Made by a program: the position numbers and the translations under genes. This document shows positions 46,592 to 55,836 of a stretch of DNA of 64,000 nucleotides, one piece after another; within the stretch, counting starts at the first letter, position 1, and each line of letters opens with the position of its first letter. Source of the stretch: Marinobacter sp. (GTDB lineage Bacteria; Pseudomonadota; Gammaproteobacteria; Pseudomonadales; Oleiphilaceae); NCBI GenBank assembly GCA_030149475.1, contig JASBRL010000050.1, forward strand, positions 1-64,000, in the 5' to 3' direction. The notes beneath the pieces are model-generated. The model had not been told where the DNA came from. It did no database searches and was given only the letters and a program-made list of their open reading frames with translations.

Positions 46592-47755
46592 ATGACAATC
46601 AAGACGATGACCAGTCTGGAACTGGCCGGCAAACGGGTGCTGATCCGGGAGGATCTCAATGTGCCGGTCAAGAACGGCGAAGTCTCCAGCGACGCACGCA
46701 TCCGCGCCTCGCTGCCCACCATCCGGGCGGCCCGCGATGCCGGCGCCCGGGTGATGCTTATGTCCCACCTGGGTCGCCCTGACGAGGGCGTCTATGACGA
46801 GGCGGCTTCGCTCAGGCCAGTGGCGGAGAATCTGTCCAGGGCACTGGGGCAGCCGGTTCGCCTGCTCAAAGACTATCTGGACGGCGACGTCGAGGTGGCT
46901 GACGGTGAAGTCGTGCTGTTTGAAAACGTGCGCTTCAACAAGGGCGAAAAGAAAGACGATGAAGGACTGGCACGCCGCTATGCGGCCCTGTGTGACATCT
47001 ACGTCATGGACGCGTTCGGAACCGCTCACCGCGCCCAGGCGTCTACCCATGGGGTTGCCCGGTTTGCGCCGGAGGCCTGTGCCGGCCCGCTGCTGGCGGC
47101 GGAGCTGGATGCTCTTGGCAAGGCACTGGATCATCCGGCGAAACCGGTGGTCGCCATTGTCGGGGGCTCCAAGGTGTCCACCAAGCTGGACGTGCTCAAG
47201 GCTCTGTCCGGTATCTGCGATCAGTTGATCGTCGGCGGGGGAATCGCCAATACGTTTCTGGCGGCGGCCGGCCATCCGGTCGGTAAGTCCCTGTGTGAGC
47301 ATGACCTGGTCGACACCGCCCGGGAAATTGCCAAAGCCGTCAACATTCCGCTACCGGTGGATGTCGTGGTGGCCAGCGAGTTTGCTGAAACCGCAACTGC
47401 CACGGTCAAGAATATCAGCGATGTGGGCGAGGACGACATGATCCTCGACGTGGGGCCGGAAACTGCGGGTGAGTTTGCCCAGTTGCTCAAGTCTGCCAGA
47501 ACCATTCTCTGGAATGGTCCGGTCGGGGTATTTGAATTCGACCAGTTCGGCAACGGCACCCGGGCCCTGGCCGAGGCGATCGCCGAAGGCGAGGCGTTCT
47601 CTCTGGCCGGCGGCGGTGATACCGTAGCGGCCATTGACAAGTACGGTATCAGCGACCGGATTTCCTACATTTCAACGGGCGGTGGAGCGTTCCTTGAATT
47701 TGTCGAAGGCAAGGTCCTGCCTGCGGTGGCCATGCTGGAGAAGCGTGGCGCCTGA
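46592..47755 (+). CDS. pgk: Phosphoglycerate kinase
   Basis: The 387-residue protein has the PGK opening [18 protein letters not shown], the substrate-binding block [10 protein letters not shown], and the nucleotide region [23 protein letters not shown]. It catalyses the ATP-forming step of lower glycolysis and the reverse in gluconeogenesis. It follows epd after about 97 bp behind an AAGGA site. Length and motifs are normal. Confidence 0.96.
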   Translation: MTIKTMTSLELAGKRVLIREDLNVPVKNGEVSSDARIRASLPTIRAARDAGARVMLMSHLGRPDEGVYDEAASLRPVAENLSRALGQPVRLLKDYLDGDVEVADGEVVLFENVRFNKGEKKDDEGLARRYAALCDIYVMDAFGTAHRAQASTHGVARFAPEACAGPLLAAELDALGKALDHPAKPVVAIVGGSKVSTKLDVLKALSGICDQLIVGGGIANTFLAAAGHPVGKSLCEHDLVDTAREIAKAVNIPLPVDVVVASEFAETATATVKNISDVGEDDMILDVGPETAGEFAQLLKSARTILWNGPVGVFEFDQFGNGTRALAEAIAEGEAFSLAGGGDTVAAIDKYGISDRISYISTGGGAFLEFVEGKVLPAVAMLEKRGA

Positions 47756-47826
47756 ACCTGATTCCGACGGGCGGTCCCGGGGCTCCCGTCATCCGATTGA
47801 ATATTGATGAACCAAGGAGGCTTTTC

Positions 47827-48891
47827 ATGGCACTGATCTCAATGCGACAGTTGCTGGATCACGCGGCTGAGCACGAATACGGTGTGCCAGCGTTCAATGT
47901 CAACAATCTTGAACAGATGCGCGCTATCATGATGGCCGCTGACCAGACCGATTCGCCGGTCATTGTTCAGGCCTCTGCCGGTGCCCGCAAATACGCGGGC
48001 GCGCCGTTCCTGCGGCACCTGATTCTGGCGGCGGTTGAAGAGTTTCCGCATATTCCGGTGGTGATGCACCAGGATCACGGCACCAGCCCGGCGGTGTGTC
48101 AGCGTTCCATCCAGCTTGGCTTCAGTTCGGTGATGATGGATGGCTCCCTGGGTGAAGACGGCAAGACGCCGACCGACTACGAATACAATGTTGATGTGAC
48201 CCGTCGCACCGTGGACATGGCCCATGCCTGTGGGGTTTCGGTCGAAGGCGAGCTGGGCTGCCTGGGCTCCCTCGAGACCGGTCAGGCCGGCGAAGAGGAT
48301 GGCATCGGGGCGGAGGGTACCCTCGACCACAGCCAGATGCTGACCGACCCGGAAGAAGCAGCGGATTTCGTCAAGCGAACCCACGTTGACGCGTTGGCCA
48401 TCGCCATCGGCACCAGCCACGGCGCCTACAAGTTTACCCGTCCGCCGACCGGCGATATTCTCGCCATTGACCGGATCAAGGCGATTCACCAGCGGATTCC
48501 GGATACCCATCTGGTCATGCACGGCTCCAGTTCGGTGCCCCAGGACTGGCTGGAAATCATCAACCAGTACGGCGGCGAAATTCCGGAAACTTACGGTGTT
48601 CCGGTGGAGGAAATCGTCGAGGGTATTCGCCACGGTGTCCGTAAGGTCAACATTGACACCGATCTGCGCCTGGCCAGTACCGGCGCCATTCGCCGTTTCC
48701 TGGCCCGGAATCCGGCCGAGTTTGACCCGCGCAAATACCTGAGCGCGTCCATCAAGGCCATGAGCGATATCTGCATGGCCCGTTATGAAGCCTTTGGCAC
48801 CGCAGGTAACGCCAGCAAGATCCGGCCGCTGAATCTGGAAGTCATGTTCGAACGTTACGGCCGTGGCGAGCTCGATCCCAAGATCAACTGA
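47827..48891 (+). CDS. fba: Class II fructose-bisphosphate aldolase
   Basis: The 354-residue protein has the zinc-ligand region [10 protein letters not shown] and the conserved [31 protein letters not shown] and [10 protein letters not shown] motifs of class IIB (Cbb-type) aldolases. The ATG at 47827 is used, because AAGGAGG is 7 nt upstream; the track start at 47797 adds unsupported residues. It splits or makes fructose-1,6-bisphosphate. It closes the tkt-epd-pgk-fba cluster and is followed by a strong hairpin. Confidence 0.96.
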   Translation: MALISMRQLLDHAAEHEYGVPAFNVNNLEQMRAIMMAADQTDSPVIVQASAGARKYAGAPFLRHLILAAVEEFPHIPVVMHQDHGTSPAVCQRSIQLGFSSVMMDGSLGEDGKTPTDYEYNVDVTRRTVDMAHACGVSVEGELGCLGSLETGQAGEEDGIGAEGTLDHSQMLTDPEEAADFVKRTHVDALAIAIGTSHGAYKFTRPPTGDILAIDRIKAIHQRIPDTHLVMHGSSSVPQDWLEIINQYGGEIPETYGVPVEEIVEGIRHGVRKVNIDTDLRLASTGAIRRFLARNPAEFDPRKYLSASIKAMSDICMARYEAFGTAGNASKIRPLNLEVMFERYGRGELDPKIN

Positions 48892-48908
48892 TCTCACCGG
48901 CTGATGAC

Positions 48909-48932
48909 ACCGGCAGAGCCTGCTCTGCCGGT
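48909..48932 (+). terminator. Hairpin after fba
   Basis: ACCGGCAGAGC and GCTCTGCCGGT form a perfect 11-bp stem with a 2-nt loop, 18 bp after the fba stop. The T-tract is short, so termination may be partly Rho-assisted. Confidence 0.7.
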
Positions 48933-49111
48933 TAGCTCCCCGCCTTATGCCTGCCCCGGGCCCCCTCCGGCCACTTGTAATCTGGTGATCTGCATCAATT
49001 ATAAGTCATGTTCCATGACTGAAAATACCGGCGCTGTCAGGGCGCGTATCAGCGCAGCGGTGCCGTGCCCGGAGATTTCACGGATTCATGTTGGTTCAAA
49101 TGAGGTGATGC

Positions 49112-50071
49112 ATGGATTTCAAGGATTACTACGCCGTGCTGGGGGTGAGCGAATCGGCTTCGTCCGAAGAAATCAAGAAGGCGTACCGAAAACTGGCCCG
49201 TAAGTTTCATCCTGATGTCAGCAAGGAGTCCGATGCCGAGAATCGGTTCAAGGACATCGGGGAAGCCTATGAGGTGCTCAGGGATCCGGAAAAGCGGGCG
49301 GAATACGACCAGTTGCGCAAGTACGGTGCCCGCGAAGACGGCTCGTTTGAGCCGCCACCGGACTGGGAAAGCCGGTCTCCGTTCGGCGCCGGGGGTTACA
49401 CCGAGACGGATGCCGGTCAGTTCAGTGATTTCTTCGAGTCCATATTTGGTGGCGCTCGTGGTGGTGCCGGCGGCTTTGGTTTCCGTCAGCAGGCCAGGCA
49501 GGGCCGCGGCGAGGATGTTCACGCCCGGCTGGCACTGTTTCTGGAAGAAGCCTTCAACGGCTGCGAAAAGCAGATCCAGTTCGAGGTGACCGAGGTCAGT
49601 GCGGATGGCCGTCCGGTCCGTCGTCGCAAGACCCTCAATGTCAAGATTCCTGCCGGTATGGCGCCGGGTCAGCACATCCGTCTGAAGGGCCAGGGCTCGC
49701 CCGGGTTTGGCGGTGGCCCCAACGGTGACCTGTTTATCGAAGTGGAGTACGCGCCGCATCCGGAGTTCACGGTGGATGGCAAGGATGTAATACTGACCGT
49801 GCCTGTTGCCCCATGGGAAGCTGCACTGGGTGGTAGCATCACGGTGCCGACCGTAGGCTCGCGGGTAAGCGTGAAGGTGCCGAAAGGGGCCAGCAGTGGT
49901 CAGAAACTGCGGCTCAAAGGTAAAGGTCTGCCTGGCAAACCCCCGGGTGACCAGATTGTGGTGTTGCAGGTAGTGCTGCCCAGACACCTCAGTGACAAGG
50001 CCGAATCCTTGTTCAAGGAACTGGCGGATGAGGAAAAGGCCTTTAATCCCCGTGCGCGCTTTCATGCCTGA
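49112..50071 (+). CDS. cbpA: Curved DNA-binding protein CbpA (DnaJ-like co-chaperone)
   Basis: The 319-residue protein has an N-terminal J-domain ([34 protein letters not shown], with the HPD motif), a Gly/Phe-rich linker (about 100-135), and the two C-terminal substrate-binding domains. It lacks the DnaJ zinc finger, so CbpA rather than DnaJ. It is coupled to cbpM, its specific modulator, 15 bp downstream. Confidence 0.94.
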   Translation: MDFKDYYAVLGVSESASSEEIKKAYRKLARKFHPDVSKESDAENRFKDIGEAYEVLRDPEKRAEYDQLRKYGAREDGSFEPPPDWESRSPFGAGGYTETDAGQFSDFFESIFGGARGGAGGFGFRQQARQGRGEDVHARLALFLEEAFNGCEKQIQFEVTEVSADGRPVRRRKTLNVKIPAGMAPGQHIRLKGQGSPGFGGGPNGDLFIEVEYAPHPEFTVDGKDVILTVPVAPWEAALGGSITVPTVGSRVSVKVPKGASSGQKLRLKGKGLPGKPPGDQIVVLQVVLPRHLSDKAESLFKELADEEKAFNPRARFHA

Positions 50072-50086
50072 ACAGGAGCCGGACTG

Positions 50087-50428
50087 ATGAGCCGAAACAA
50101 CGAATTGTTCGAGCTGGATGTTGTCCACATGCACACGACACTGACCCTGCGGGAAATGTGTGAGCATGGAGAAGTGCATGCGGAGTATGTGATCAAGCTG
50201 GTGGATTACGGGGTGATTAACCCGGTCCGGGACGACGGCAACCGCCAGTGGGCTTTCGATCTGCTGGCGCTGAGTCGCCTGCGCAAGGCGCAGCGCCTGC
50301 AGCGGGATCTGAAGCTGAATCTGCCCGGGCTGGCAGTATCACTGGACCTGCTGGACGAAGTCGACGGCCTTCGTGCAGAGGTAGACCGCCTCAACCGGCA
50401 ATTGCGCCAGCTTATGGGCGGCGACTGA
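50087..50428 (+). CDS. cbpM: Chaperone modulator CbpM
   Basis: The 113-residue protein has the MerR-like helix-turn-helix of the CbpM family (TLTLREMCEHGEVHAEYVIKLVDYGVINPV) and a C-terminal helical segment that may form a coiled coil. CbpM binds the CbpA J-domain and inhibits its action with DnaK. Its place directly after cbpA fits this pairing. A GGAG-type site precedes the ATG. Confidence 0.92.
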   Translation: MSRNNELFELDVVHMHTTLTLREMCEHGEVHAEYVIKLVDYGVINPVRDDGNRQWAFDLLALSRLRKAQRLQRDLKLNLPGLAVSLDLLDEVDGLRAEVDRLNRQLRQLMGGD

Positions 50429-50444
50429 GGCGTGAGCCTGCTGC

Positions 50445-50627
50445 TCAGTTTTCGTTCCGGGACTTTTCCAGGTCCTGTAGCTTGCTGTAGATGGCGTCTG
50501 CTTCGGCGGTGAGCGTGGAGTAGGTGCGGATGTCCCCATTGCGCTGGGCATGCATGGCGTCAGAGAGTTTCTTCTCGTAGTCCCGTTGCAGCCGTTTGCC
50601 AGGATCGGATTTAAACAGGCCAAACAT
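50445..50627 (-). CDS. DUF6435 (Lacal_2735-type) small protein
   Basis: The 60-residue protein begins MFGLFKSDPGKRLQRDYEKKLSDAM and is nearly all charged alpha-helix, a likely coiled coil. It resembles the short DUF6435/Lacal_2735 family; no function is known. The ATG at 50627 is chosen because the track's first eight residues are not family-like. It converges on cbpM with a gap of 16 bp. Confidence 0.75.
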   Translation of the reverse strand: MFGLFKSDPGKRLQRDYEKKLSDAMHAQRNGDIRTYSTLTAEADAIYSKLQDLEKSRNEN

Positions 50628-50728
50628 GAGTGTCTCCCGGGTTGTCATCAAGATAATGATGAGCTTACGAGCATACTCGGGTATGGTTCACTGTTTATTG
50701 TGTAACAGTTTGATTCGGAGACGGTGAC

Positions 50729-51460
50729 ATGGGTGAAGCAAAGCGACGCAAAAAAACCGGCAAGCCAGCGTCGGCAGGCCACACCCAGGGTAAACCCTGG
50801 CTGGTGATTGGCGTTGTTGCAGTGATCGTGGCAGTGATCGGCGGTGTCTTTTATGTGACCCGCCTGCCTGCCCCGGATGCGGATGCACTGCCGGTCGCGG
50901 CGGCGGATGCCAAGCCATTTCCGGCCGGGCTGGACCAGTACGGCGTCAGTATTGGCCGTGAATCAGCGCCCGTGGTTGTGCGGGAGTTCGCGGATTATCA
51001 ATGTCCGGCCTGTGGTCGCTTTTCCGCCGCCAGCGAACGTTTGCGGGCGGACTTTGTGGCTGCCGGGCAGGTTCGCTTTGTGTATTTCGATCTGCCGCTG
51101 GACCAGCACGCCAACGCCATGCCGGCCGCCGAGGCGGCACGGTGTGCCGGTGATCAGGGCAAGTACTGGCCCATGCAGGAGCGTTTGTTCGCCAATCAGG
51201 CTGACTGGAGTGAATCGGGTGCGCCGGTGGATATTTTCAGCGGGTACGCCAGTTCCATGGACCTGGACGAGCGCCGCTTCCGACAGTGTATGACCACTGA
51301 GCTCCATCGGGAGGCCATTCTGAATAGCCGTAACGTGGCGGTGCGCATGAAAGTCACGAGCACACCGACGGTCATGGTCAACAACATCCGGCTGACCCGG
51401 CCGGGCTGGCCGCAGCTATCCGCCGTAGTGAACCGTGAACTGTCAGCAGTTGCCGAATAA
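50729..51460 (+). CDS. Membrane-anchored DsbA-like thiol-disulfide protein
   Basis: The 243-residue protein has a basic cytoplasmic start (GEAKRRKKTGK), one transmembrane helix (WLVIGVVAVIVAVIGGVFYVT, about 28-48), and a periplasmic thioredoxin fold with active site CPAC (YQCPACGRF) and cis-proline region TSTPTVMVN. It fits the DsbA/DsbG-like thioredoxin family, so oxidase or isomerase in the periplasm. A GGAGACGG site precedes the ATG. There is no DsbB partner in the window. Confidence 0.85.
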   Translation: MGEAKRRKKTGKPASAGHTQGKPWLVIGVVAVIVAVIGGVFYVTRLPAPDADALPVAAADAKPFPAGLDQYGVSIGRESAPVVVREFADYQCPACGRFSAASERLRADFVAAGQVRFVYFDLPLDQHANAMPAAEAARCAGDQGKYWPMQERLFANQADWSESGAPVDIFSGYASSMDLDERRFRQCMTTELHREAILNSRNVAVRMKVTSTPTVMVNNIRLTRPGWPQLSAVVNRELSAVAE

Positions 51461-51565
51461 CCCGTCAATCAGTCCCCCGTCCCCGCGCTAAAGCCCGTAT
51501 AATCCGAAGATCCAGCCCGCGGCGGTAAAACGCCCGCGGTCTTTCTGCCTTTTCAGGATTGCATC

Positions 51566-52942
51566 ATGTCGTTTGCCAGTCTCCCGTTATCCGAAGCGTT
51601 GCTCCAGGCATTGGCCGAACGAGGTTACGACCGGCCGTCCCCGATCCAGCAGCAGGCCATCCCCGGCATTCTTGCCGGGCGCGATATGCTGGCGGCGGCC
51701 CAGACCGGCACCGGCAAAACGGCGGCCTTTGGTGTGCCACTGCTGCAGCGCCTGACGGCGGGTGAGCCGGTTGCCAGTAACCGGGTGCGTGCCCTGGTGC
51801 TGACGCCGACCCGGGAGCTGGCGGCGCAGGTGGGCAGCAACCTGACCCTGTATGGCAGCCAGCTGTCCCTGAGTATTGAGGTGGTTTATGGCGGCGTACG
51901 GATCAACCCGCAGATGATGAAACTGCGAAAAGGTGCCGATGTGCTGGTGGCAACCCCCGGGCGACTGCTGGATCTGTTCCGGCAGAATGCGGTGGGGTTC
52001 GATCAGCTCGAAATCCTGGTGCTGGATGAAGCAGACCGGATGCTGGACCTGGGGTTTATCAACGATATCCGCAAGATTCTCGAGTTGCTGCCGGCCCGGC
52101 GCCAGAACCTGCTGTTCTCAGCGACGCTGTCCCCGGACATCCGGCAACTGGCCCGTGGTTTCATGAACCAGCCACTGGAAGTGGACGTCAGCCCCAAACA
52201 ACTGGCGGCCAGTACGGTCCAGCACAACCTGCATCCGGTGGACAAGAAACGCAAGGGGGAACTGCTCAGCTATCTGATTCGCAGCAAGGGCTGGTCCCAG
52301 GCTCTGGTCTTTGTCAGAACCAAAAAAGGCGCCGACCGCCTGGTGAGGGATCTCTACGGTGACGGAATCCGTTGTACCGCCATTCACGGTGACCGCACCC
52401 AGGCCATGCGCAACCGGGCGCTGGACGACTTCAAGTCCGGCAGGATTGGTATTCTGGTGGCGACGGATGTGGCCGCCCGGGGCCTGGACATCGACAGCCT
52501 TCCGCTGGTGGTGAATCTCGATCTGCCCAAAGTGGCGGAGGATTACGTCCATCGAATTGGTCGTACCGGGCGGGCCGGGGCCAGGGGCCGGGCTGTGTCG
52601 CTGGTGAGTCACGACGAAGTGGTCGAGCTGCGCGCCATTGAACGGTTGCTAAAGCGGCGTATTGCCCGTGACAGCATTAATGGGTTTGAGCCCGAACACG
52701 ACGTGCCGGTCTCGCCGGAACCCACCGCCAAACCCAAGAAGCCTAAAAAACCGAAGAAGCCCAAGCGCTCTGCCCGACCGGCTGGCAAGACCGGCGGCAA
52801 GGTCAAAGGCAAGCCGAAACAGGGCGGCAAGACGTCGAGGAAAAAGCCGGGCTCGTCTGCCGGTAAAGCCGCGCCGACCACGCCTGCCCGCCGTCGCGGC
52901 CCCAACCCTGGCAAGCGCCCGACCACCGGCGGAGCAGGCTGA
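51566..52942 (+). CDS. rhlE: DEAD-box RNA helicase RhlE
   Basis: The 458-residue helicase has the Q motif, Walker [14 protein letters not shown] ([12 protein letters not shown]), SAT and the C-terminal motif [10 protein letters not shown]. The last 80 residues are a basic, low-complexity tail with repeated [12 protein letters not shown], typical of RNA-binding tails in RhlE but more regular than usual. It works in ribosome assembly and RNA turnover. It stands in a run of RNA-related genes (cvfB, trhO) on the plus strand. Confidence 0.93.
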   Translation: MSFASLPLSEALLQALAERGYDRPSPIQQQAIPGILAGRDMLAAAQTGTGKTAAFGVPLLQRLTAGEPVASNRVRALVLTPTRELAAQVGSNLTLYGSQLSLSIEVVYGGVRINPQMMKLRKGADVLVATPGRLLDLFRQNAVGFDQLEILVLDEADRMLDLGFINDIRKILELLPARRQNLLFSATLSPDIRQLARGFMNQPLEVDVSPKQLAASTVQHNLHPVDKKRKGELLSYLIRSKGWSQALVFVRTKKGADRLVRDLYGDGIRCTAIHGDRTQAMRNRALDDFKSGRIGILVATDVAARGLDIDSLPLVVNLDLPKVAEDYVHRIGRTGRAGARGRAVSLVSHDEVVELRAIERLLKRRIARDSINGFEPEHDVPVSPEPTAKPKKPKKPKKPKRSARPAGKTGGKVKGKPKQGGKTSRKKPGSSAGKAAPTTPARRRGPNPGKRPTTGGAG

Positions 52943-52988
52943 TGCAGGGGCTGAGTGTTGAACCCGGAAAAGCCGAGGGACGATTGCT

Positions 52989-53831
52989 ATGAGTGTTGAC
53001 GTAGGCCGTTTTGCGCGCCTGAAAGTGACGCGCCTGGAAGACATAGGTGCTCGTCTGGATGCGGGTTCAATGGGCGAGCTGCTGTTGCCTGCGCGCTTCG
53101 TGCCGGCCGGCTGCAAACCCGGTGATCTGGTCATGGTGTTCGTGTCCCTGGATTCCGAGGACCGACCGATCGCCACTACCGAGACGCCCAGGGCCCAGGT
53201 CAACGAATGCGCCTGGCTGAAAGTGGTGTCAGTGTCAGATGTGGGGGCATTCCTGGACTGGGGGCTGGCCAAGGATCTGTTCGTGCCATTTTCCGAACAG
53301 CGTGTTCCCGTGCAGGTGGGTCAGTTCTGTCTGGTCTATGTCTACGAGGACAACACCGGTCGACTGGCCGCAACCACCAGGCTGAACCGCTTCATCAAGG
53401 ACCGGGCACAGGGGTTGAGTGAACGGCAGGAGGTCAGCCTGCTGATTGCCGACCGCACCGACCTCGGCACCAAGGCCATTATCAATCATCAGTTCTGGGG
53501 CCTGCTGTACCAGGACCAGTTGTTCAAGCCTGTCCGCAAGGGCCAGCGCCTGCAGGGTTACATCCAGCGGATCCGCCCGGATGGCAAGGTCGAGCTGAGC
53601 CTGTACGAGCCCGGTTACGGCAAGGTCAGCGACTTTGCCGAGTCCGTCCTCGATGCTCTGCGCCAGAACGAGGGTTTTCTGCCGCTGACGGACAAGAGCC
53701 CGCCCGACGCCATCTACAAGACCTTCAACGTCAGCAAGAGTGTGTTCAAGCAGGCCATCGGCGCGCTCTACAAAAAGCACCTGATTGTGATCGAGAAAGG
53801 CGGCATCCGTCTGATCGAGCAGGCTCGTTAG
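52989..53831 (+). CDS. cvfB: S1 RNA-binding protein CvfB (YitL)
   Basis: The 280-residue protein has S1-type RNA-binding segments ([30 protein letters not shown], and [24 protein letters not shown]) and a C-terminal winged-helix part ([25 protein letters not shown]). This order matches CvfB. It is thought to affect RNA metabolism and virulence gene expression in Gram-positives; its role in proteobacteria is unclear. It follows rhlE after about 46 bp. Confidence 0.9.
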   Translation: MSVDVGRFARLKVTRLEDIGARLDAGSMGELLLPARFVPAGCKPGDLVMVFVSLDSEDRPIATTETPRAQVNECAWLKVVSVSDVGAFLDWGLAKDLFVPFSEQRVPVQVGQFCLVYVYEDNTGRLAATTRLNRFIKDRAQGLSERQEVSLLIADRTDLGTKAIINHQFWGLLYQDQLFKPVRKGQRLQGYIQRIRPDGKVELSLYEPGYGKVSDFAESVLDALRQNEGFLPLTDKSPPDAIYKTFNVSKSVFKQAIGALYKKHLIVIEKGGIRLIEQAR

Positions 53832-53950
53832 GCCGGATTCGGCGCCCACACTTCATTCCCCGTGCCGGTTTGGTTAAAATCGGCGCCGCCGCGACATGCG
53901 GCCACACACATGATGCTCCGGATTTACGATCCGACCCGCAGGAGACGCCC

Positions 53951-54967
53951 ATGAGCGACACCGTAGTTGTCTGCGCGCTGTATAAGTTTGCCGTGCTCAA
54001 CGATTTCAGGACCCTTCGCCAGCCGCTGCTGACACTGATGGAAAACCATCAGGTCCGCGGCACGCTATTGCTCGCCGGCGAGGGCATCAACGGCACCATT
54101 GCCGGCAGCCGTGAGGGCATCGATGCCATCAGGCACTGGCTGAGCCAGGATGACCGCTTTACCGGTATTGACTACAAGGAATCGCTGGTCGACATCCAGC
54201 CGTTCAAGCGCACCAAGGTCAAACTCAAGAAAGAAATTGTCACGCTCGGGGTCGAGGGTATCGACCCGCGTCGCAGTGTTGGCACCTATGTGAAGCCGGA
54301 AGACTGGAACGCGCTGATTGCCGACCCGGAAGTACTGCTGATCGATACCCGCAATCATTACGAAGTGGACATTGGCACCTTTCGTAATGCAGTGAACCCG
54401 CAAACCGATAGCTTCCGGGAATTCCCCGATTACGTGAAGCAGCATCTGGACCCGTCCAGGCACCGCAAGGTGGCGATGTTCTGCACCGGTGGCATACGTT
54501 GTGAAAAGTCCACCGCCTACCTCAAGGAGCAGGGGTTCGATGAGGTTTACCACCTGCAGGGCGGCATACTCAAATACCTCGAAGAGGTTTCGGAAAGTGA
54601 CAGCCTGTGGCAGGGTGACTGCTTTGTATTTGATGATCGGGTTACGGTCAATCATCGCCTGGAGCGGGGAGATTACGACCAGTGTCATGCCTGCCGCCGA
54701 CCGATTACCGAGGCGGACAAGCAACGGTTGGAGTATCAGCGCGGCGTCAGTTGCCATCATTGCCACGATACCCTGACGGATGAACAGAAAGCCCGGTTCG
54801 CCGAACGGGAGCGCCAGATGCAACTGGCGCGTCAGCGTGGGGAAGAGCATGTGGGTGGCGATGCGGCCCGGGCTATTGCCGCCCGCAGGCGCGCCAAACG
54901 AATGGCCCGGGCTCGCCAGACAGCCCGCAGCCTTGCCGGCGAAAACGCTCGAATTAACAAATGTTAA
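53951..54967 (+). CDS. trhO: tRNA uridine-34 5-hydroxylation protein TrhO (rhodanese family)
   Basis: The 338-residue protein has an N-terminal acylphosphatase-like fold ([19 protein letters not shown]), a rhodanese domain with active-site Cys in [16 protein letters not shown], and a C-terminal part with the CHACRRP...CHHCHD pattern. The last resembles a small zinc-binding unit. The ATG at 53951 is chosen because GGAGACG precedes it; the track start at 53870 lacks a site. TrhO makes 5-hydroxyuridine at the wobble position of several tRNAs. Confidence 0.93.
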   Translation: MSDTVVVCALYKFAVLNDFRTLRQPLLTLMENHQVRGTLLLAGEGINGTIAGSREGIDAIRHWLSQDDRFTGIDYKESLVDIQPFKRTKVKLKKEIVTLGVEGIDPRRSVGTYVKPEDWNALIADPEVLLIDTRNHYEVDIGTFRNAVNPQTDSFREFPDYVKQHLDPSRHRKVAMFCTGGIRCEKSTAYLKEQGFDEVYHLQGGILKYLEEVSESDSLWQGDCFVFDDRVTVNHRLERGDYDQCHACRRPITEADKQRLEYQRGVSCHHCHDTLTDEQKARFAERERQMQLARQRGEEHVGGDAARAIAARRRAKRMARARQTARSLAGENARINKC

Positions 54968-55035
54968 GGAAACTGTGGCTAGGCGGGTGGTCGGTCAACG
55001 GCCCCGGTTCGTATTGCCACGGGTTTGCTGATTAC

Positions 55036-55063
55036 CAGACCACAGACCACAGACCACAGACCA
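55036..55063 (+). repeat. (CAGACCA)x4 tandem heptamer before a ribosome binding site
   Basis: Four perfect copies of CAGACCA end 7 bp before the GGAG site of the DUF481 gene. Copy-number change would alter the leader length between promoter and start codon. Confidence 0.95.
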
Positions 55064-55079
55064 CACCGAAGGAGTAACC

Positions 55080-55811
55080 ATGAGGGTACAATCTGTCATC
55101 GTGGGCGCCGCACTGACACTGATATCAACAGGGGTGGCGGCCGCTGAGGAAGACTGGAAAGGCGAGGCAGAGCTGGGGGTTCTGGTCACCACCGGCAACA
55201 CCAACGAAACCAACGTTAATGGCCGCCTGAGTCTGACCCAGGAGCTGGAAAAATGGCGCAACTCCGGCGAACTCAGTTCACTTTATTCCAGTACCAGGGG
55301 CGTAACAACCGCCGAGCAGTACAGCGCCACCGGCGAGACCAACTATAAATTCTCCGAGCAACAGTTCTGGTTCCTGCGGGGAGCCTACGATTCACAGCGT
55401 TTTTCCGGTTTCAGATACCGTACTTCAGTCAGTACCGGTTACGGTAATCGGGTCTGGAAGTCCGGTAAACGGTCATTTCTGGATCTGACGGCCGGCGCGG
55501 GTTACCGGTACAATCGTCTCGAGCAGCCCAATGCCAGCGGTGAAATGGCGGAAAAAGATCCGATCGGGCGTTTTGGCCTGCAGTTCGACTACGGGCTGTC
55601 GCCCACAGCGCTGTTTCGTCAGAAACTGAACACTGAGATCGGCCTGAGCAGCCAAGACACCATTACCGAGTCAGAGACATCCTTGCAGGCGACAGTTGTT
55701 AACAATATCTCCATGAAGGTGGCCTACCGGGTCAAACATTTTTCCAACCCGCCCGCGAACAGCGCCAGCATGGATACCCAAACCTCGCTGTCGTTACTCT
55801 ACGGGTTCTGA
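55080..55811 (+). CDS. DUF481 outer-membrane protein (YdiY-like)
   Basis: The 243-residue protein has a signal peptide (VGAALTLISTGVAAA) and a beta-barrel-like body opening with EAELGVLVTTGNTNETNVNGRLSL, the DUF481 motif, and ending in Phe. Members such as YdiY are outer-membrane proteins induced by acid or antibiotics; the role is unknown. Its expression may depend on the heptamer repeat in its 5' leader. It converges on the phosphoesterase-glycosyltransferase gene, 25 bp apart. Confidence 0.88.
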   Translation: MRVQSVIVGAALTLISTGVAAAEEDWKGEAELGVLVTTGNTNETNVNGRLSLTQELEKWRNSGELSSLYSSTRGVTTAEQYSATGETNYKFSEQQFWFLRGAYDSQRFSGFRYRTSVSTGYGNRVWKSGKRSFLDLTAGAGYRYNRLEQPNASGEMAEKDPIGRFGLQFDYGLSPTALFRQKLNTEIGLSSQDTITESETSLQATVVNNISMKVAYRVKHFSNPPANSASMDTQTSLSLLYGF

Positions 55812-55836
55812 CACCGGTTACCGGGGCGTCAGGCAG

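Noticed and set aside
47839-48897. 352-residue minus-strand ORF
   Set aside because: Shadow of the aldolase gene fba; codon bias of a high-GC gene opens the opposite frame.
49049-50179. 376-residue minus-strand ORF
   Set aside because: Antisense to cbpA and part of cbpM, with no recognisable domain.
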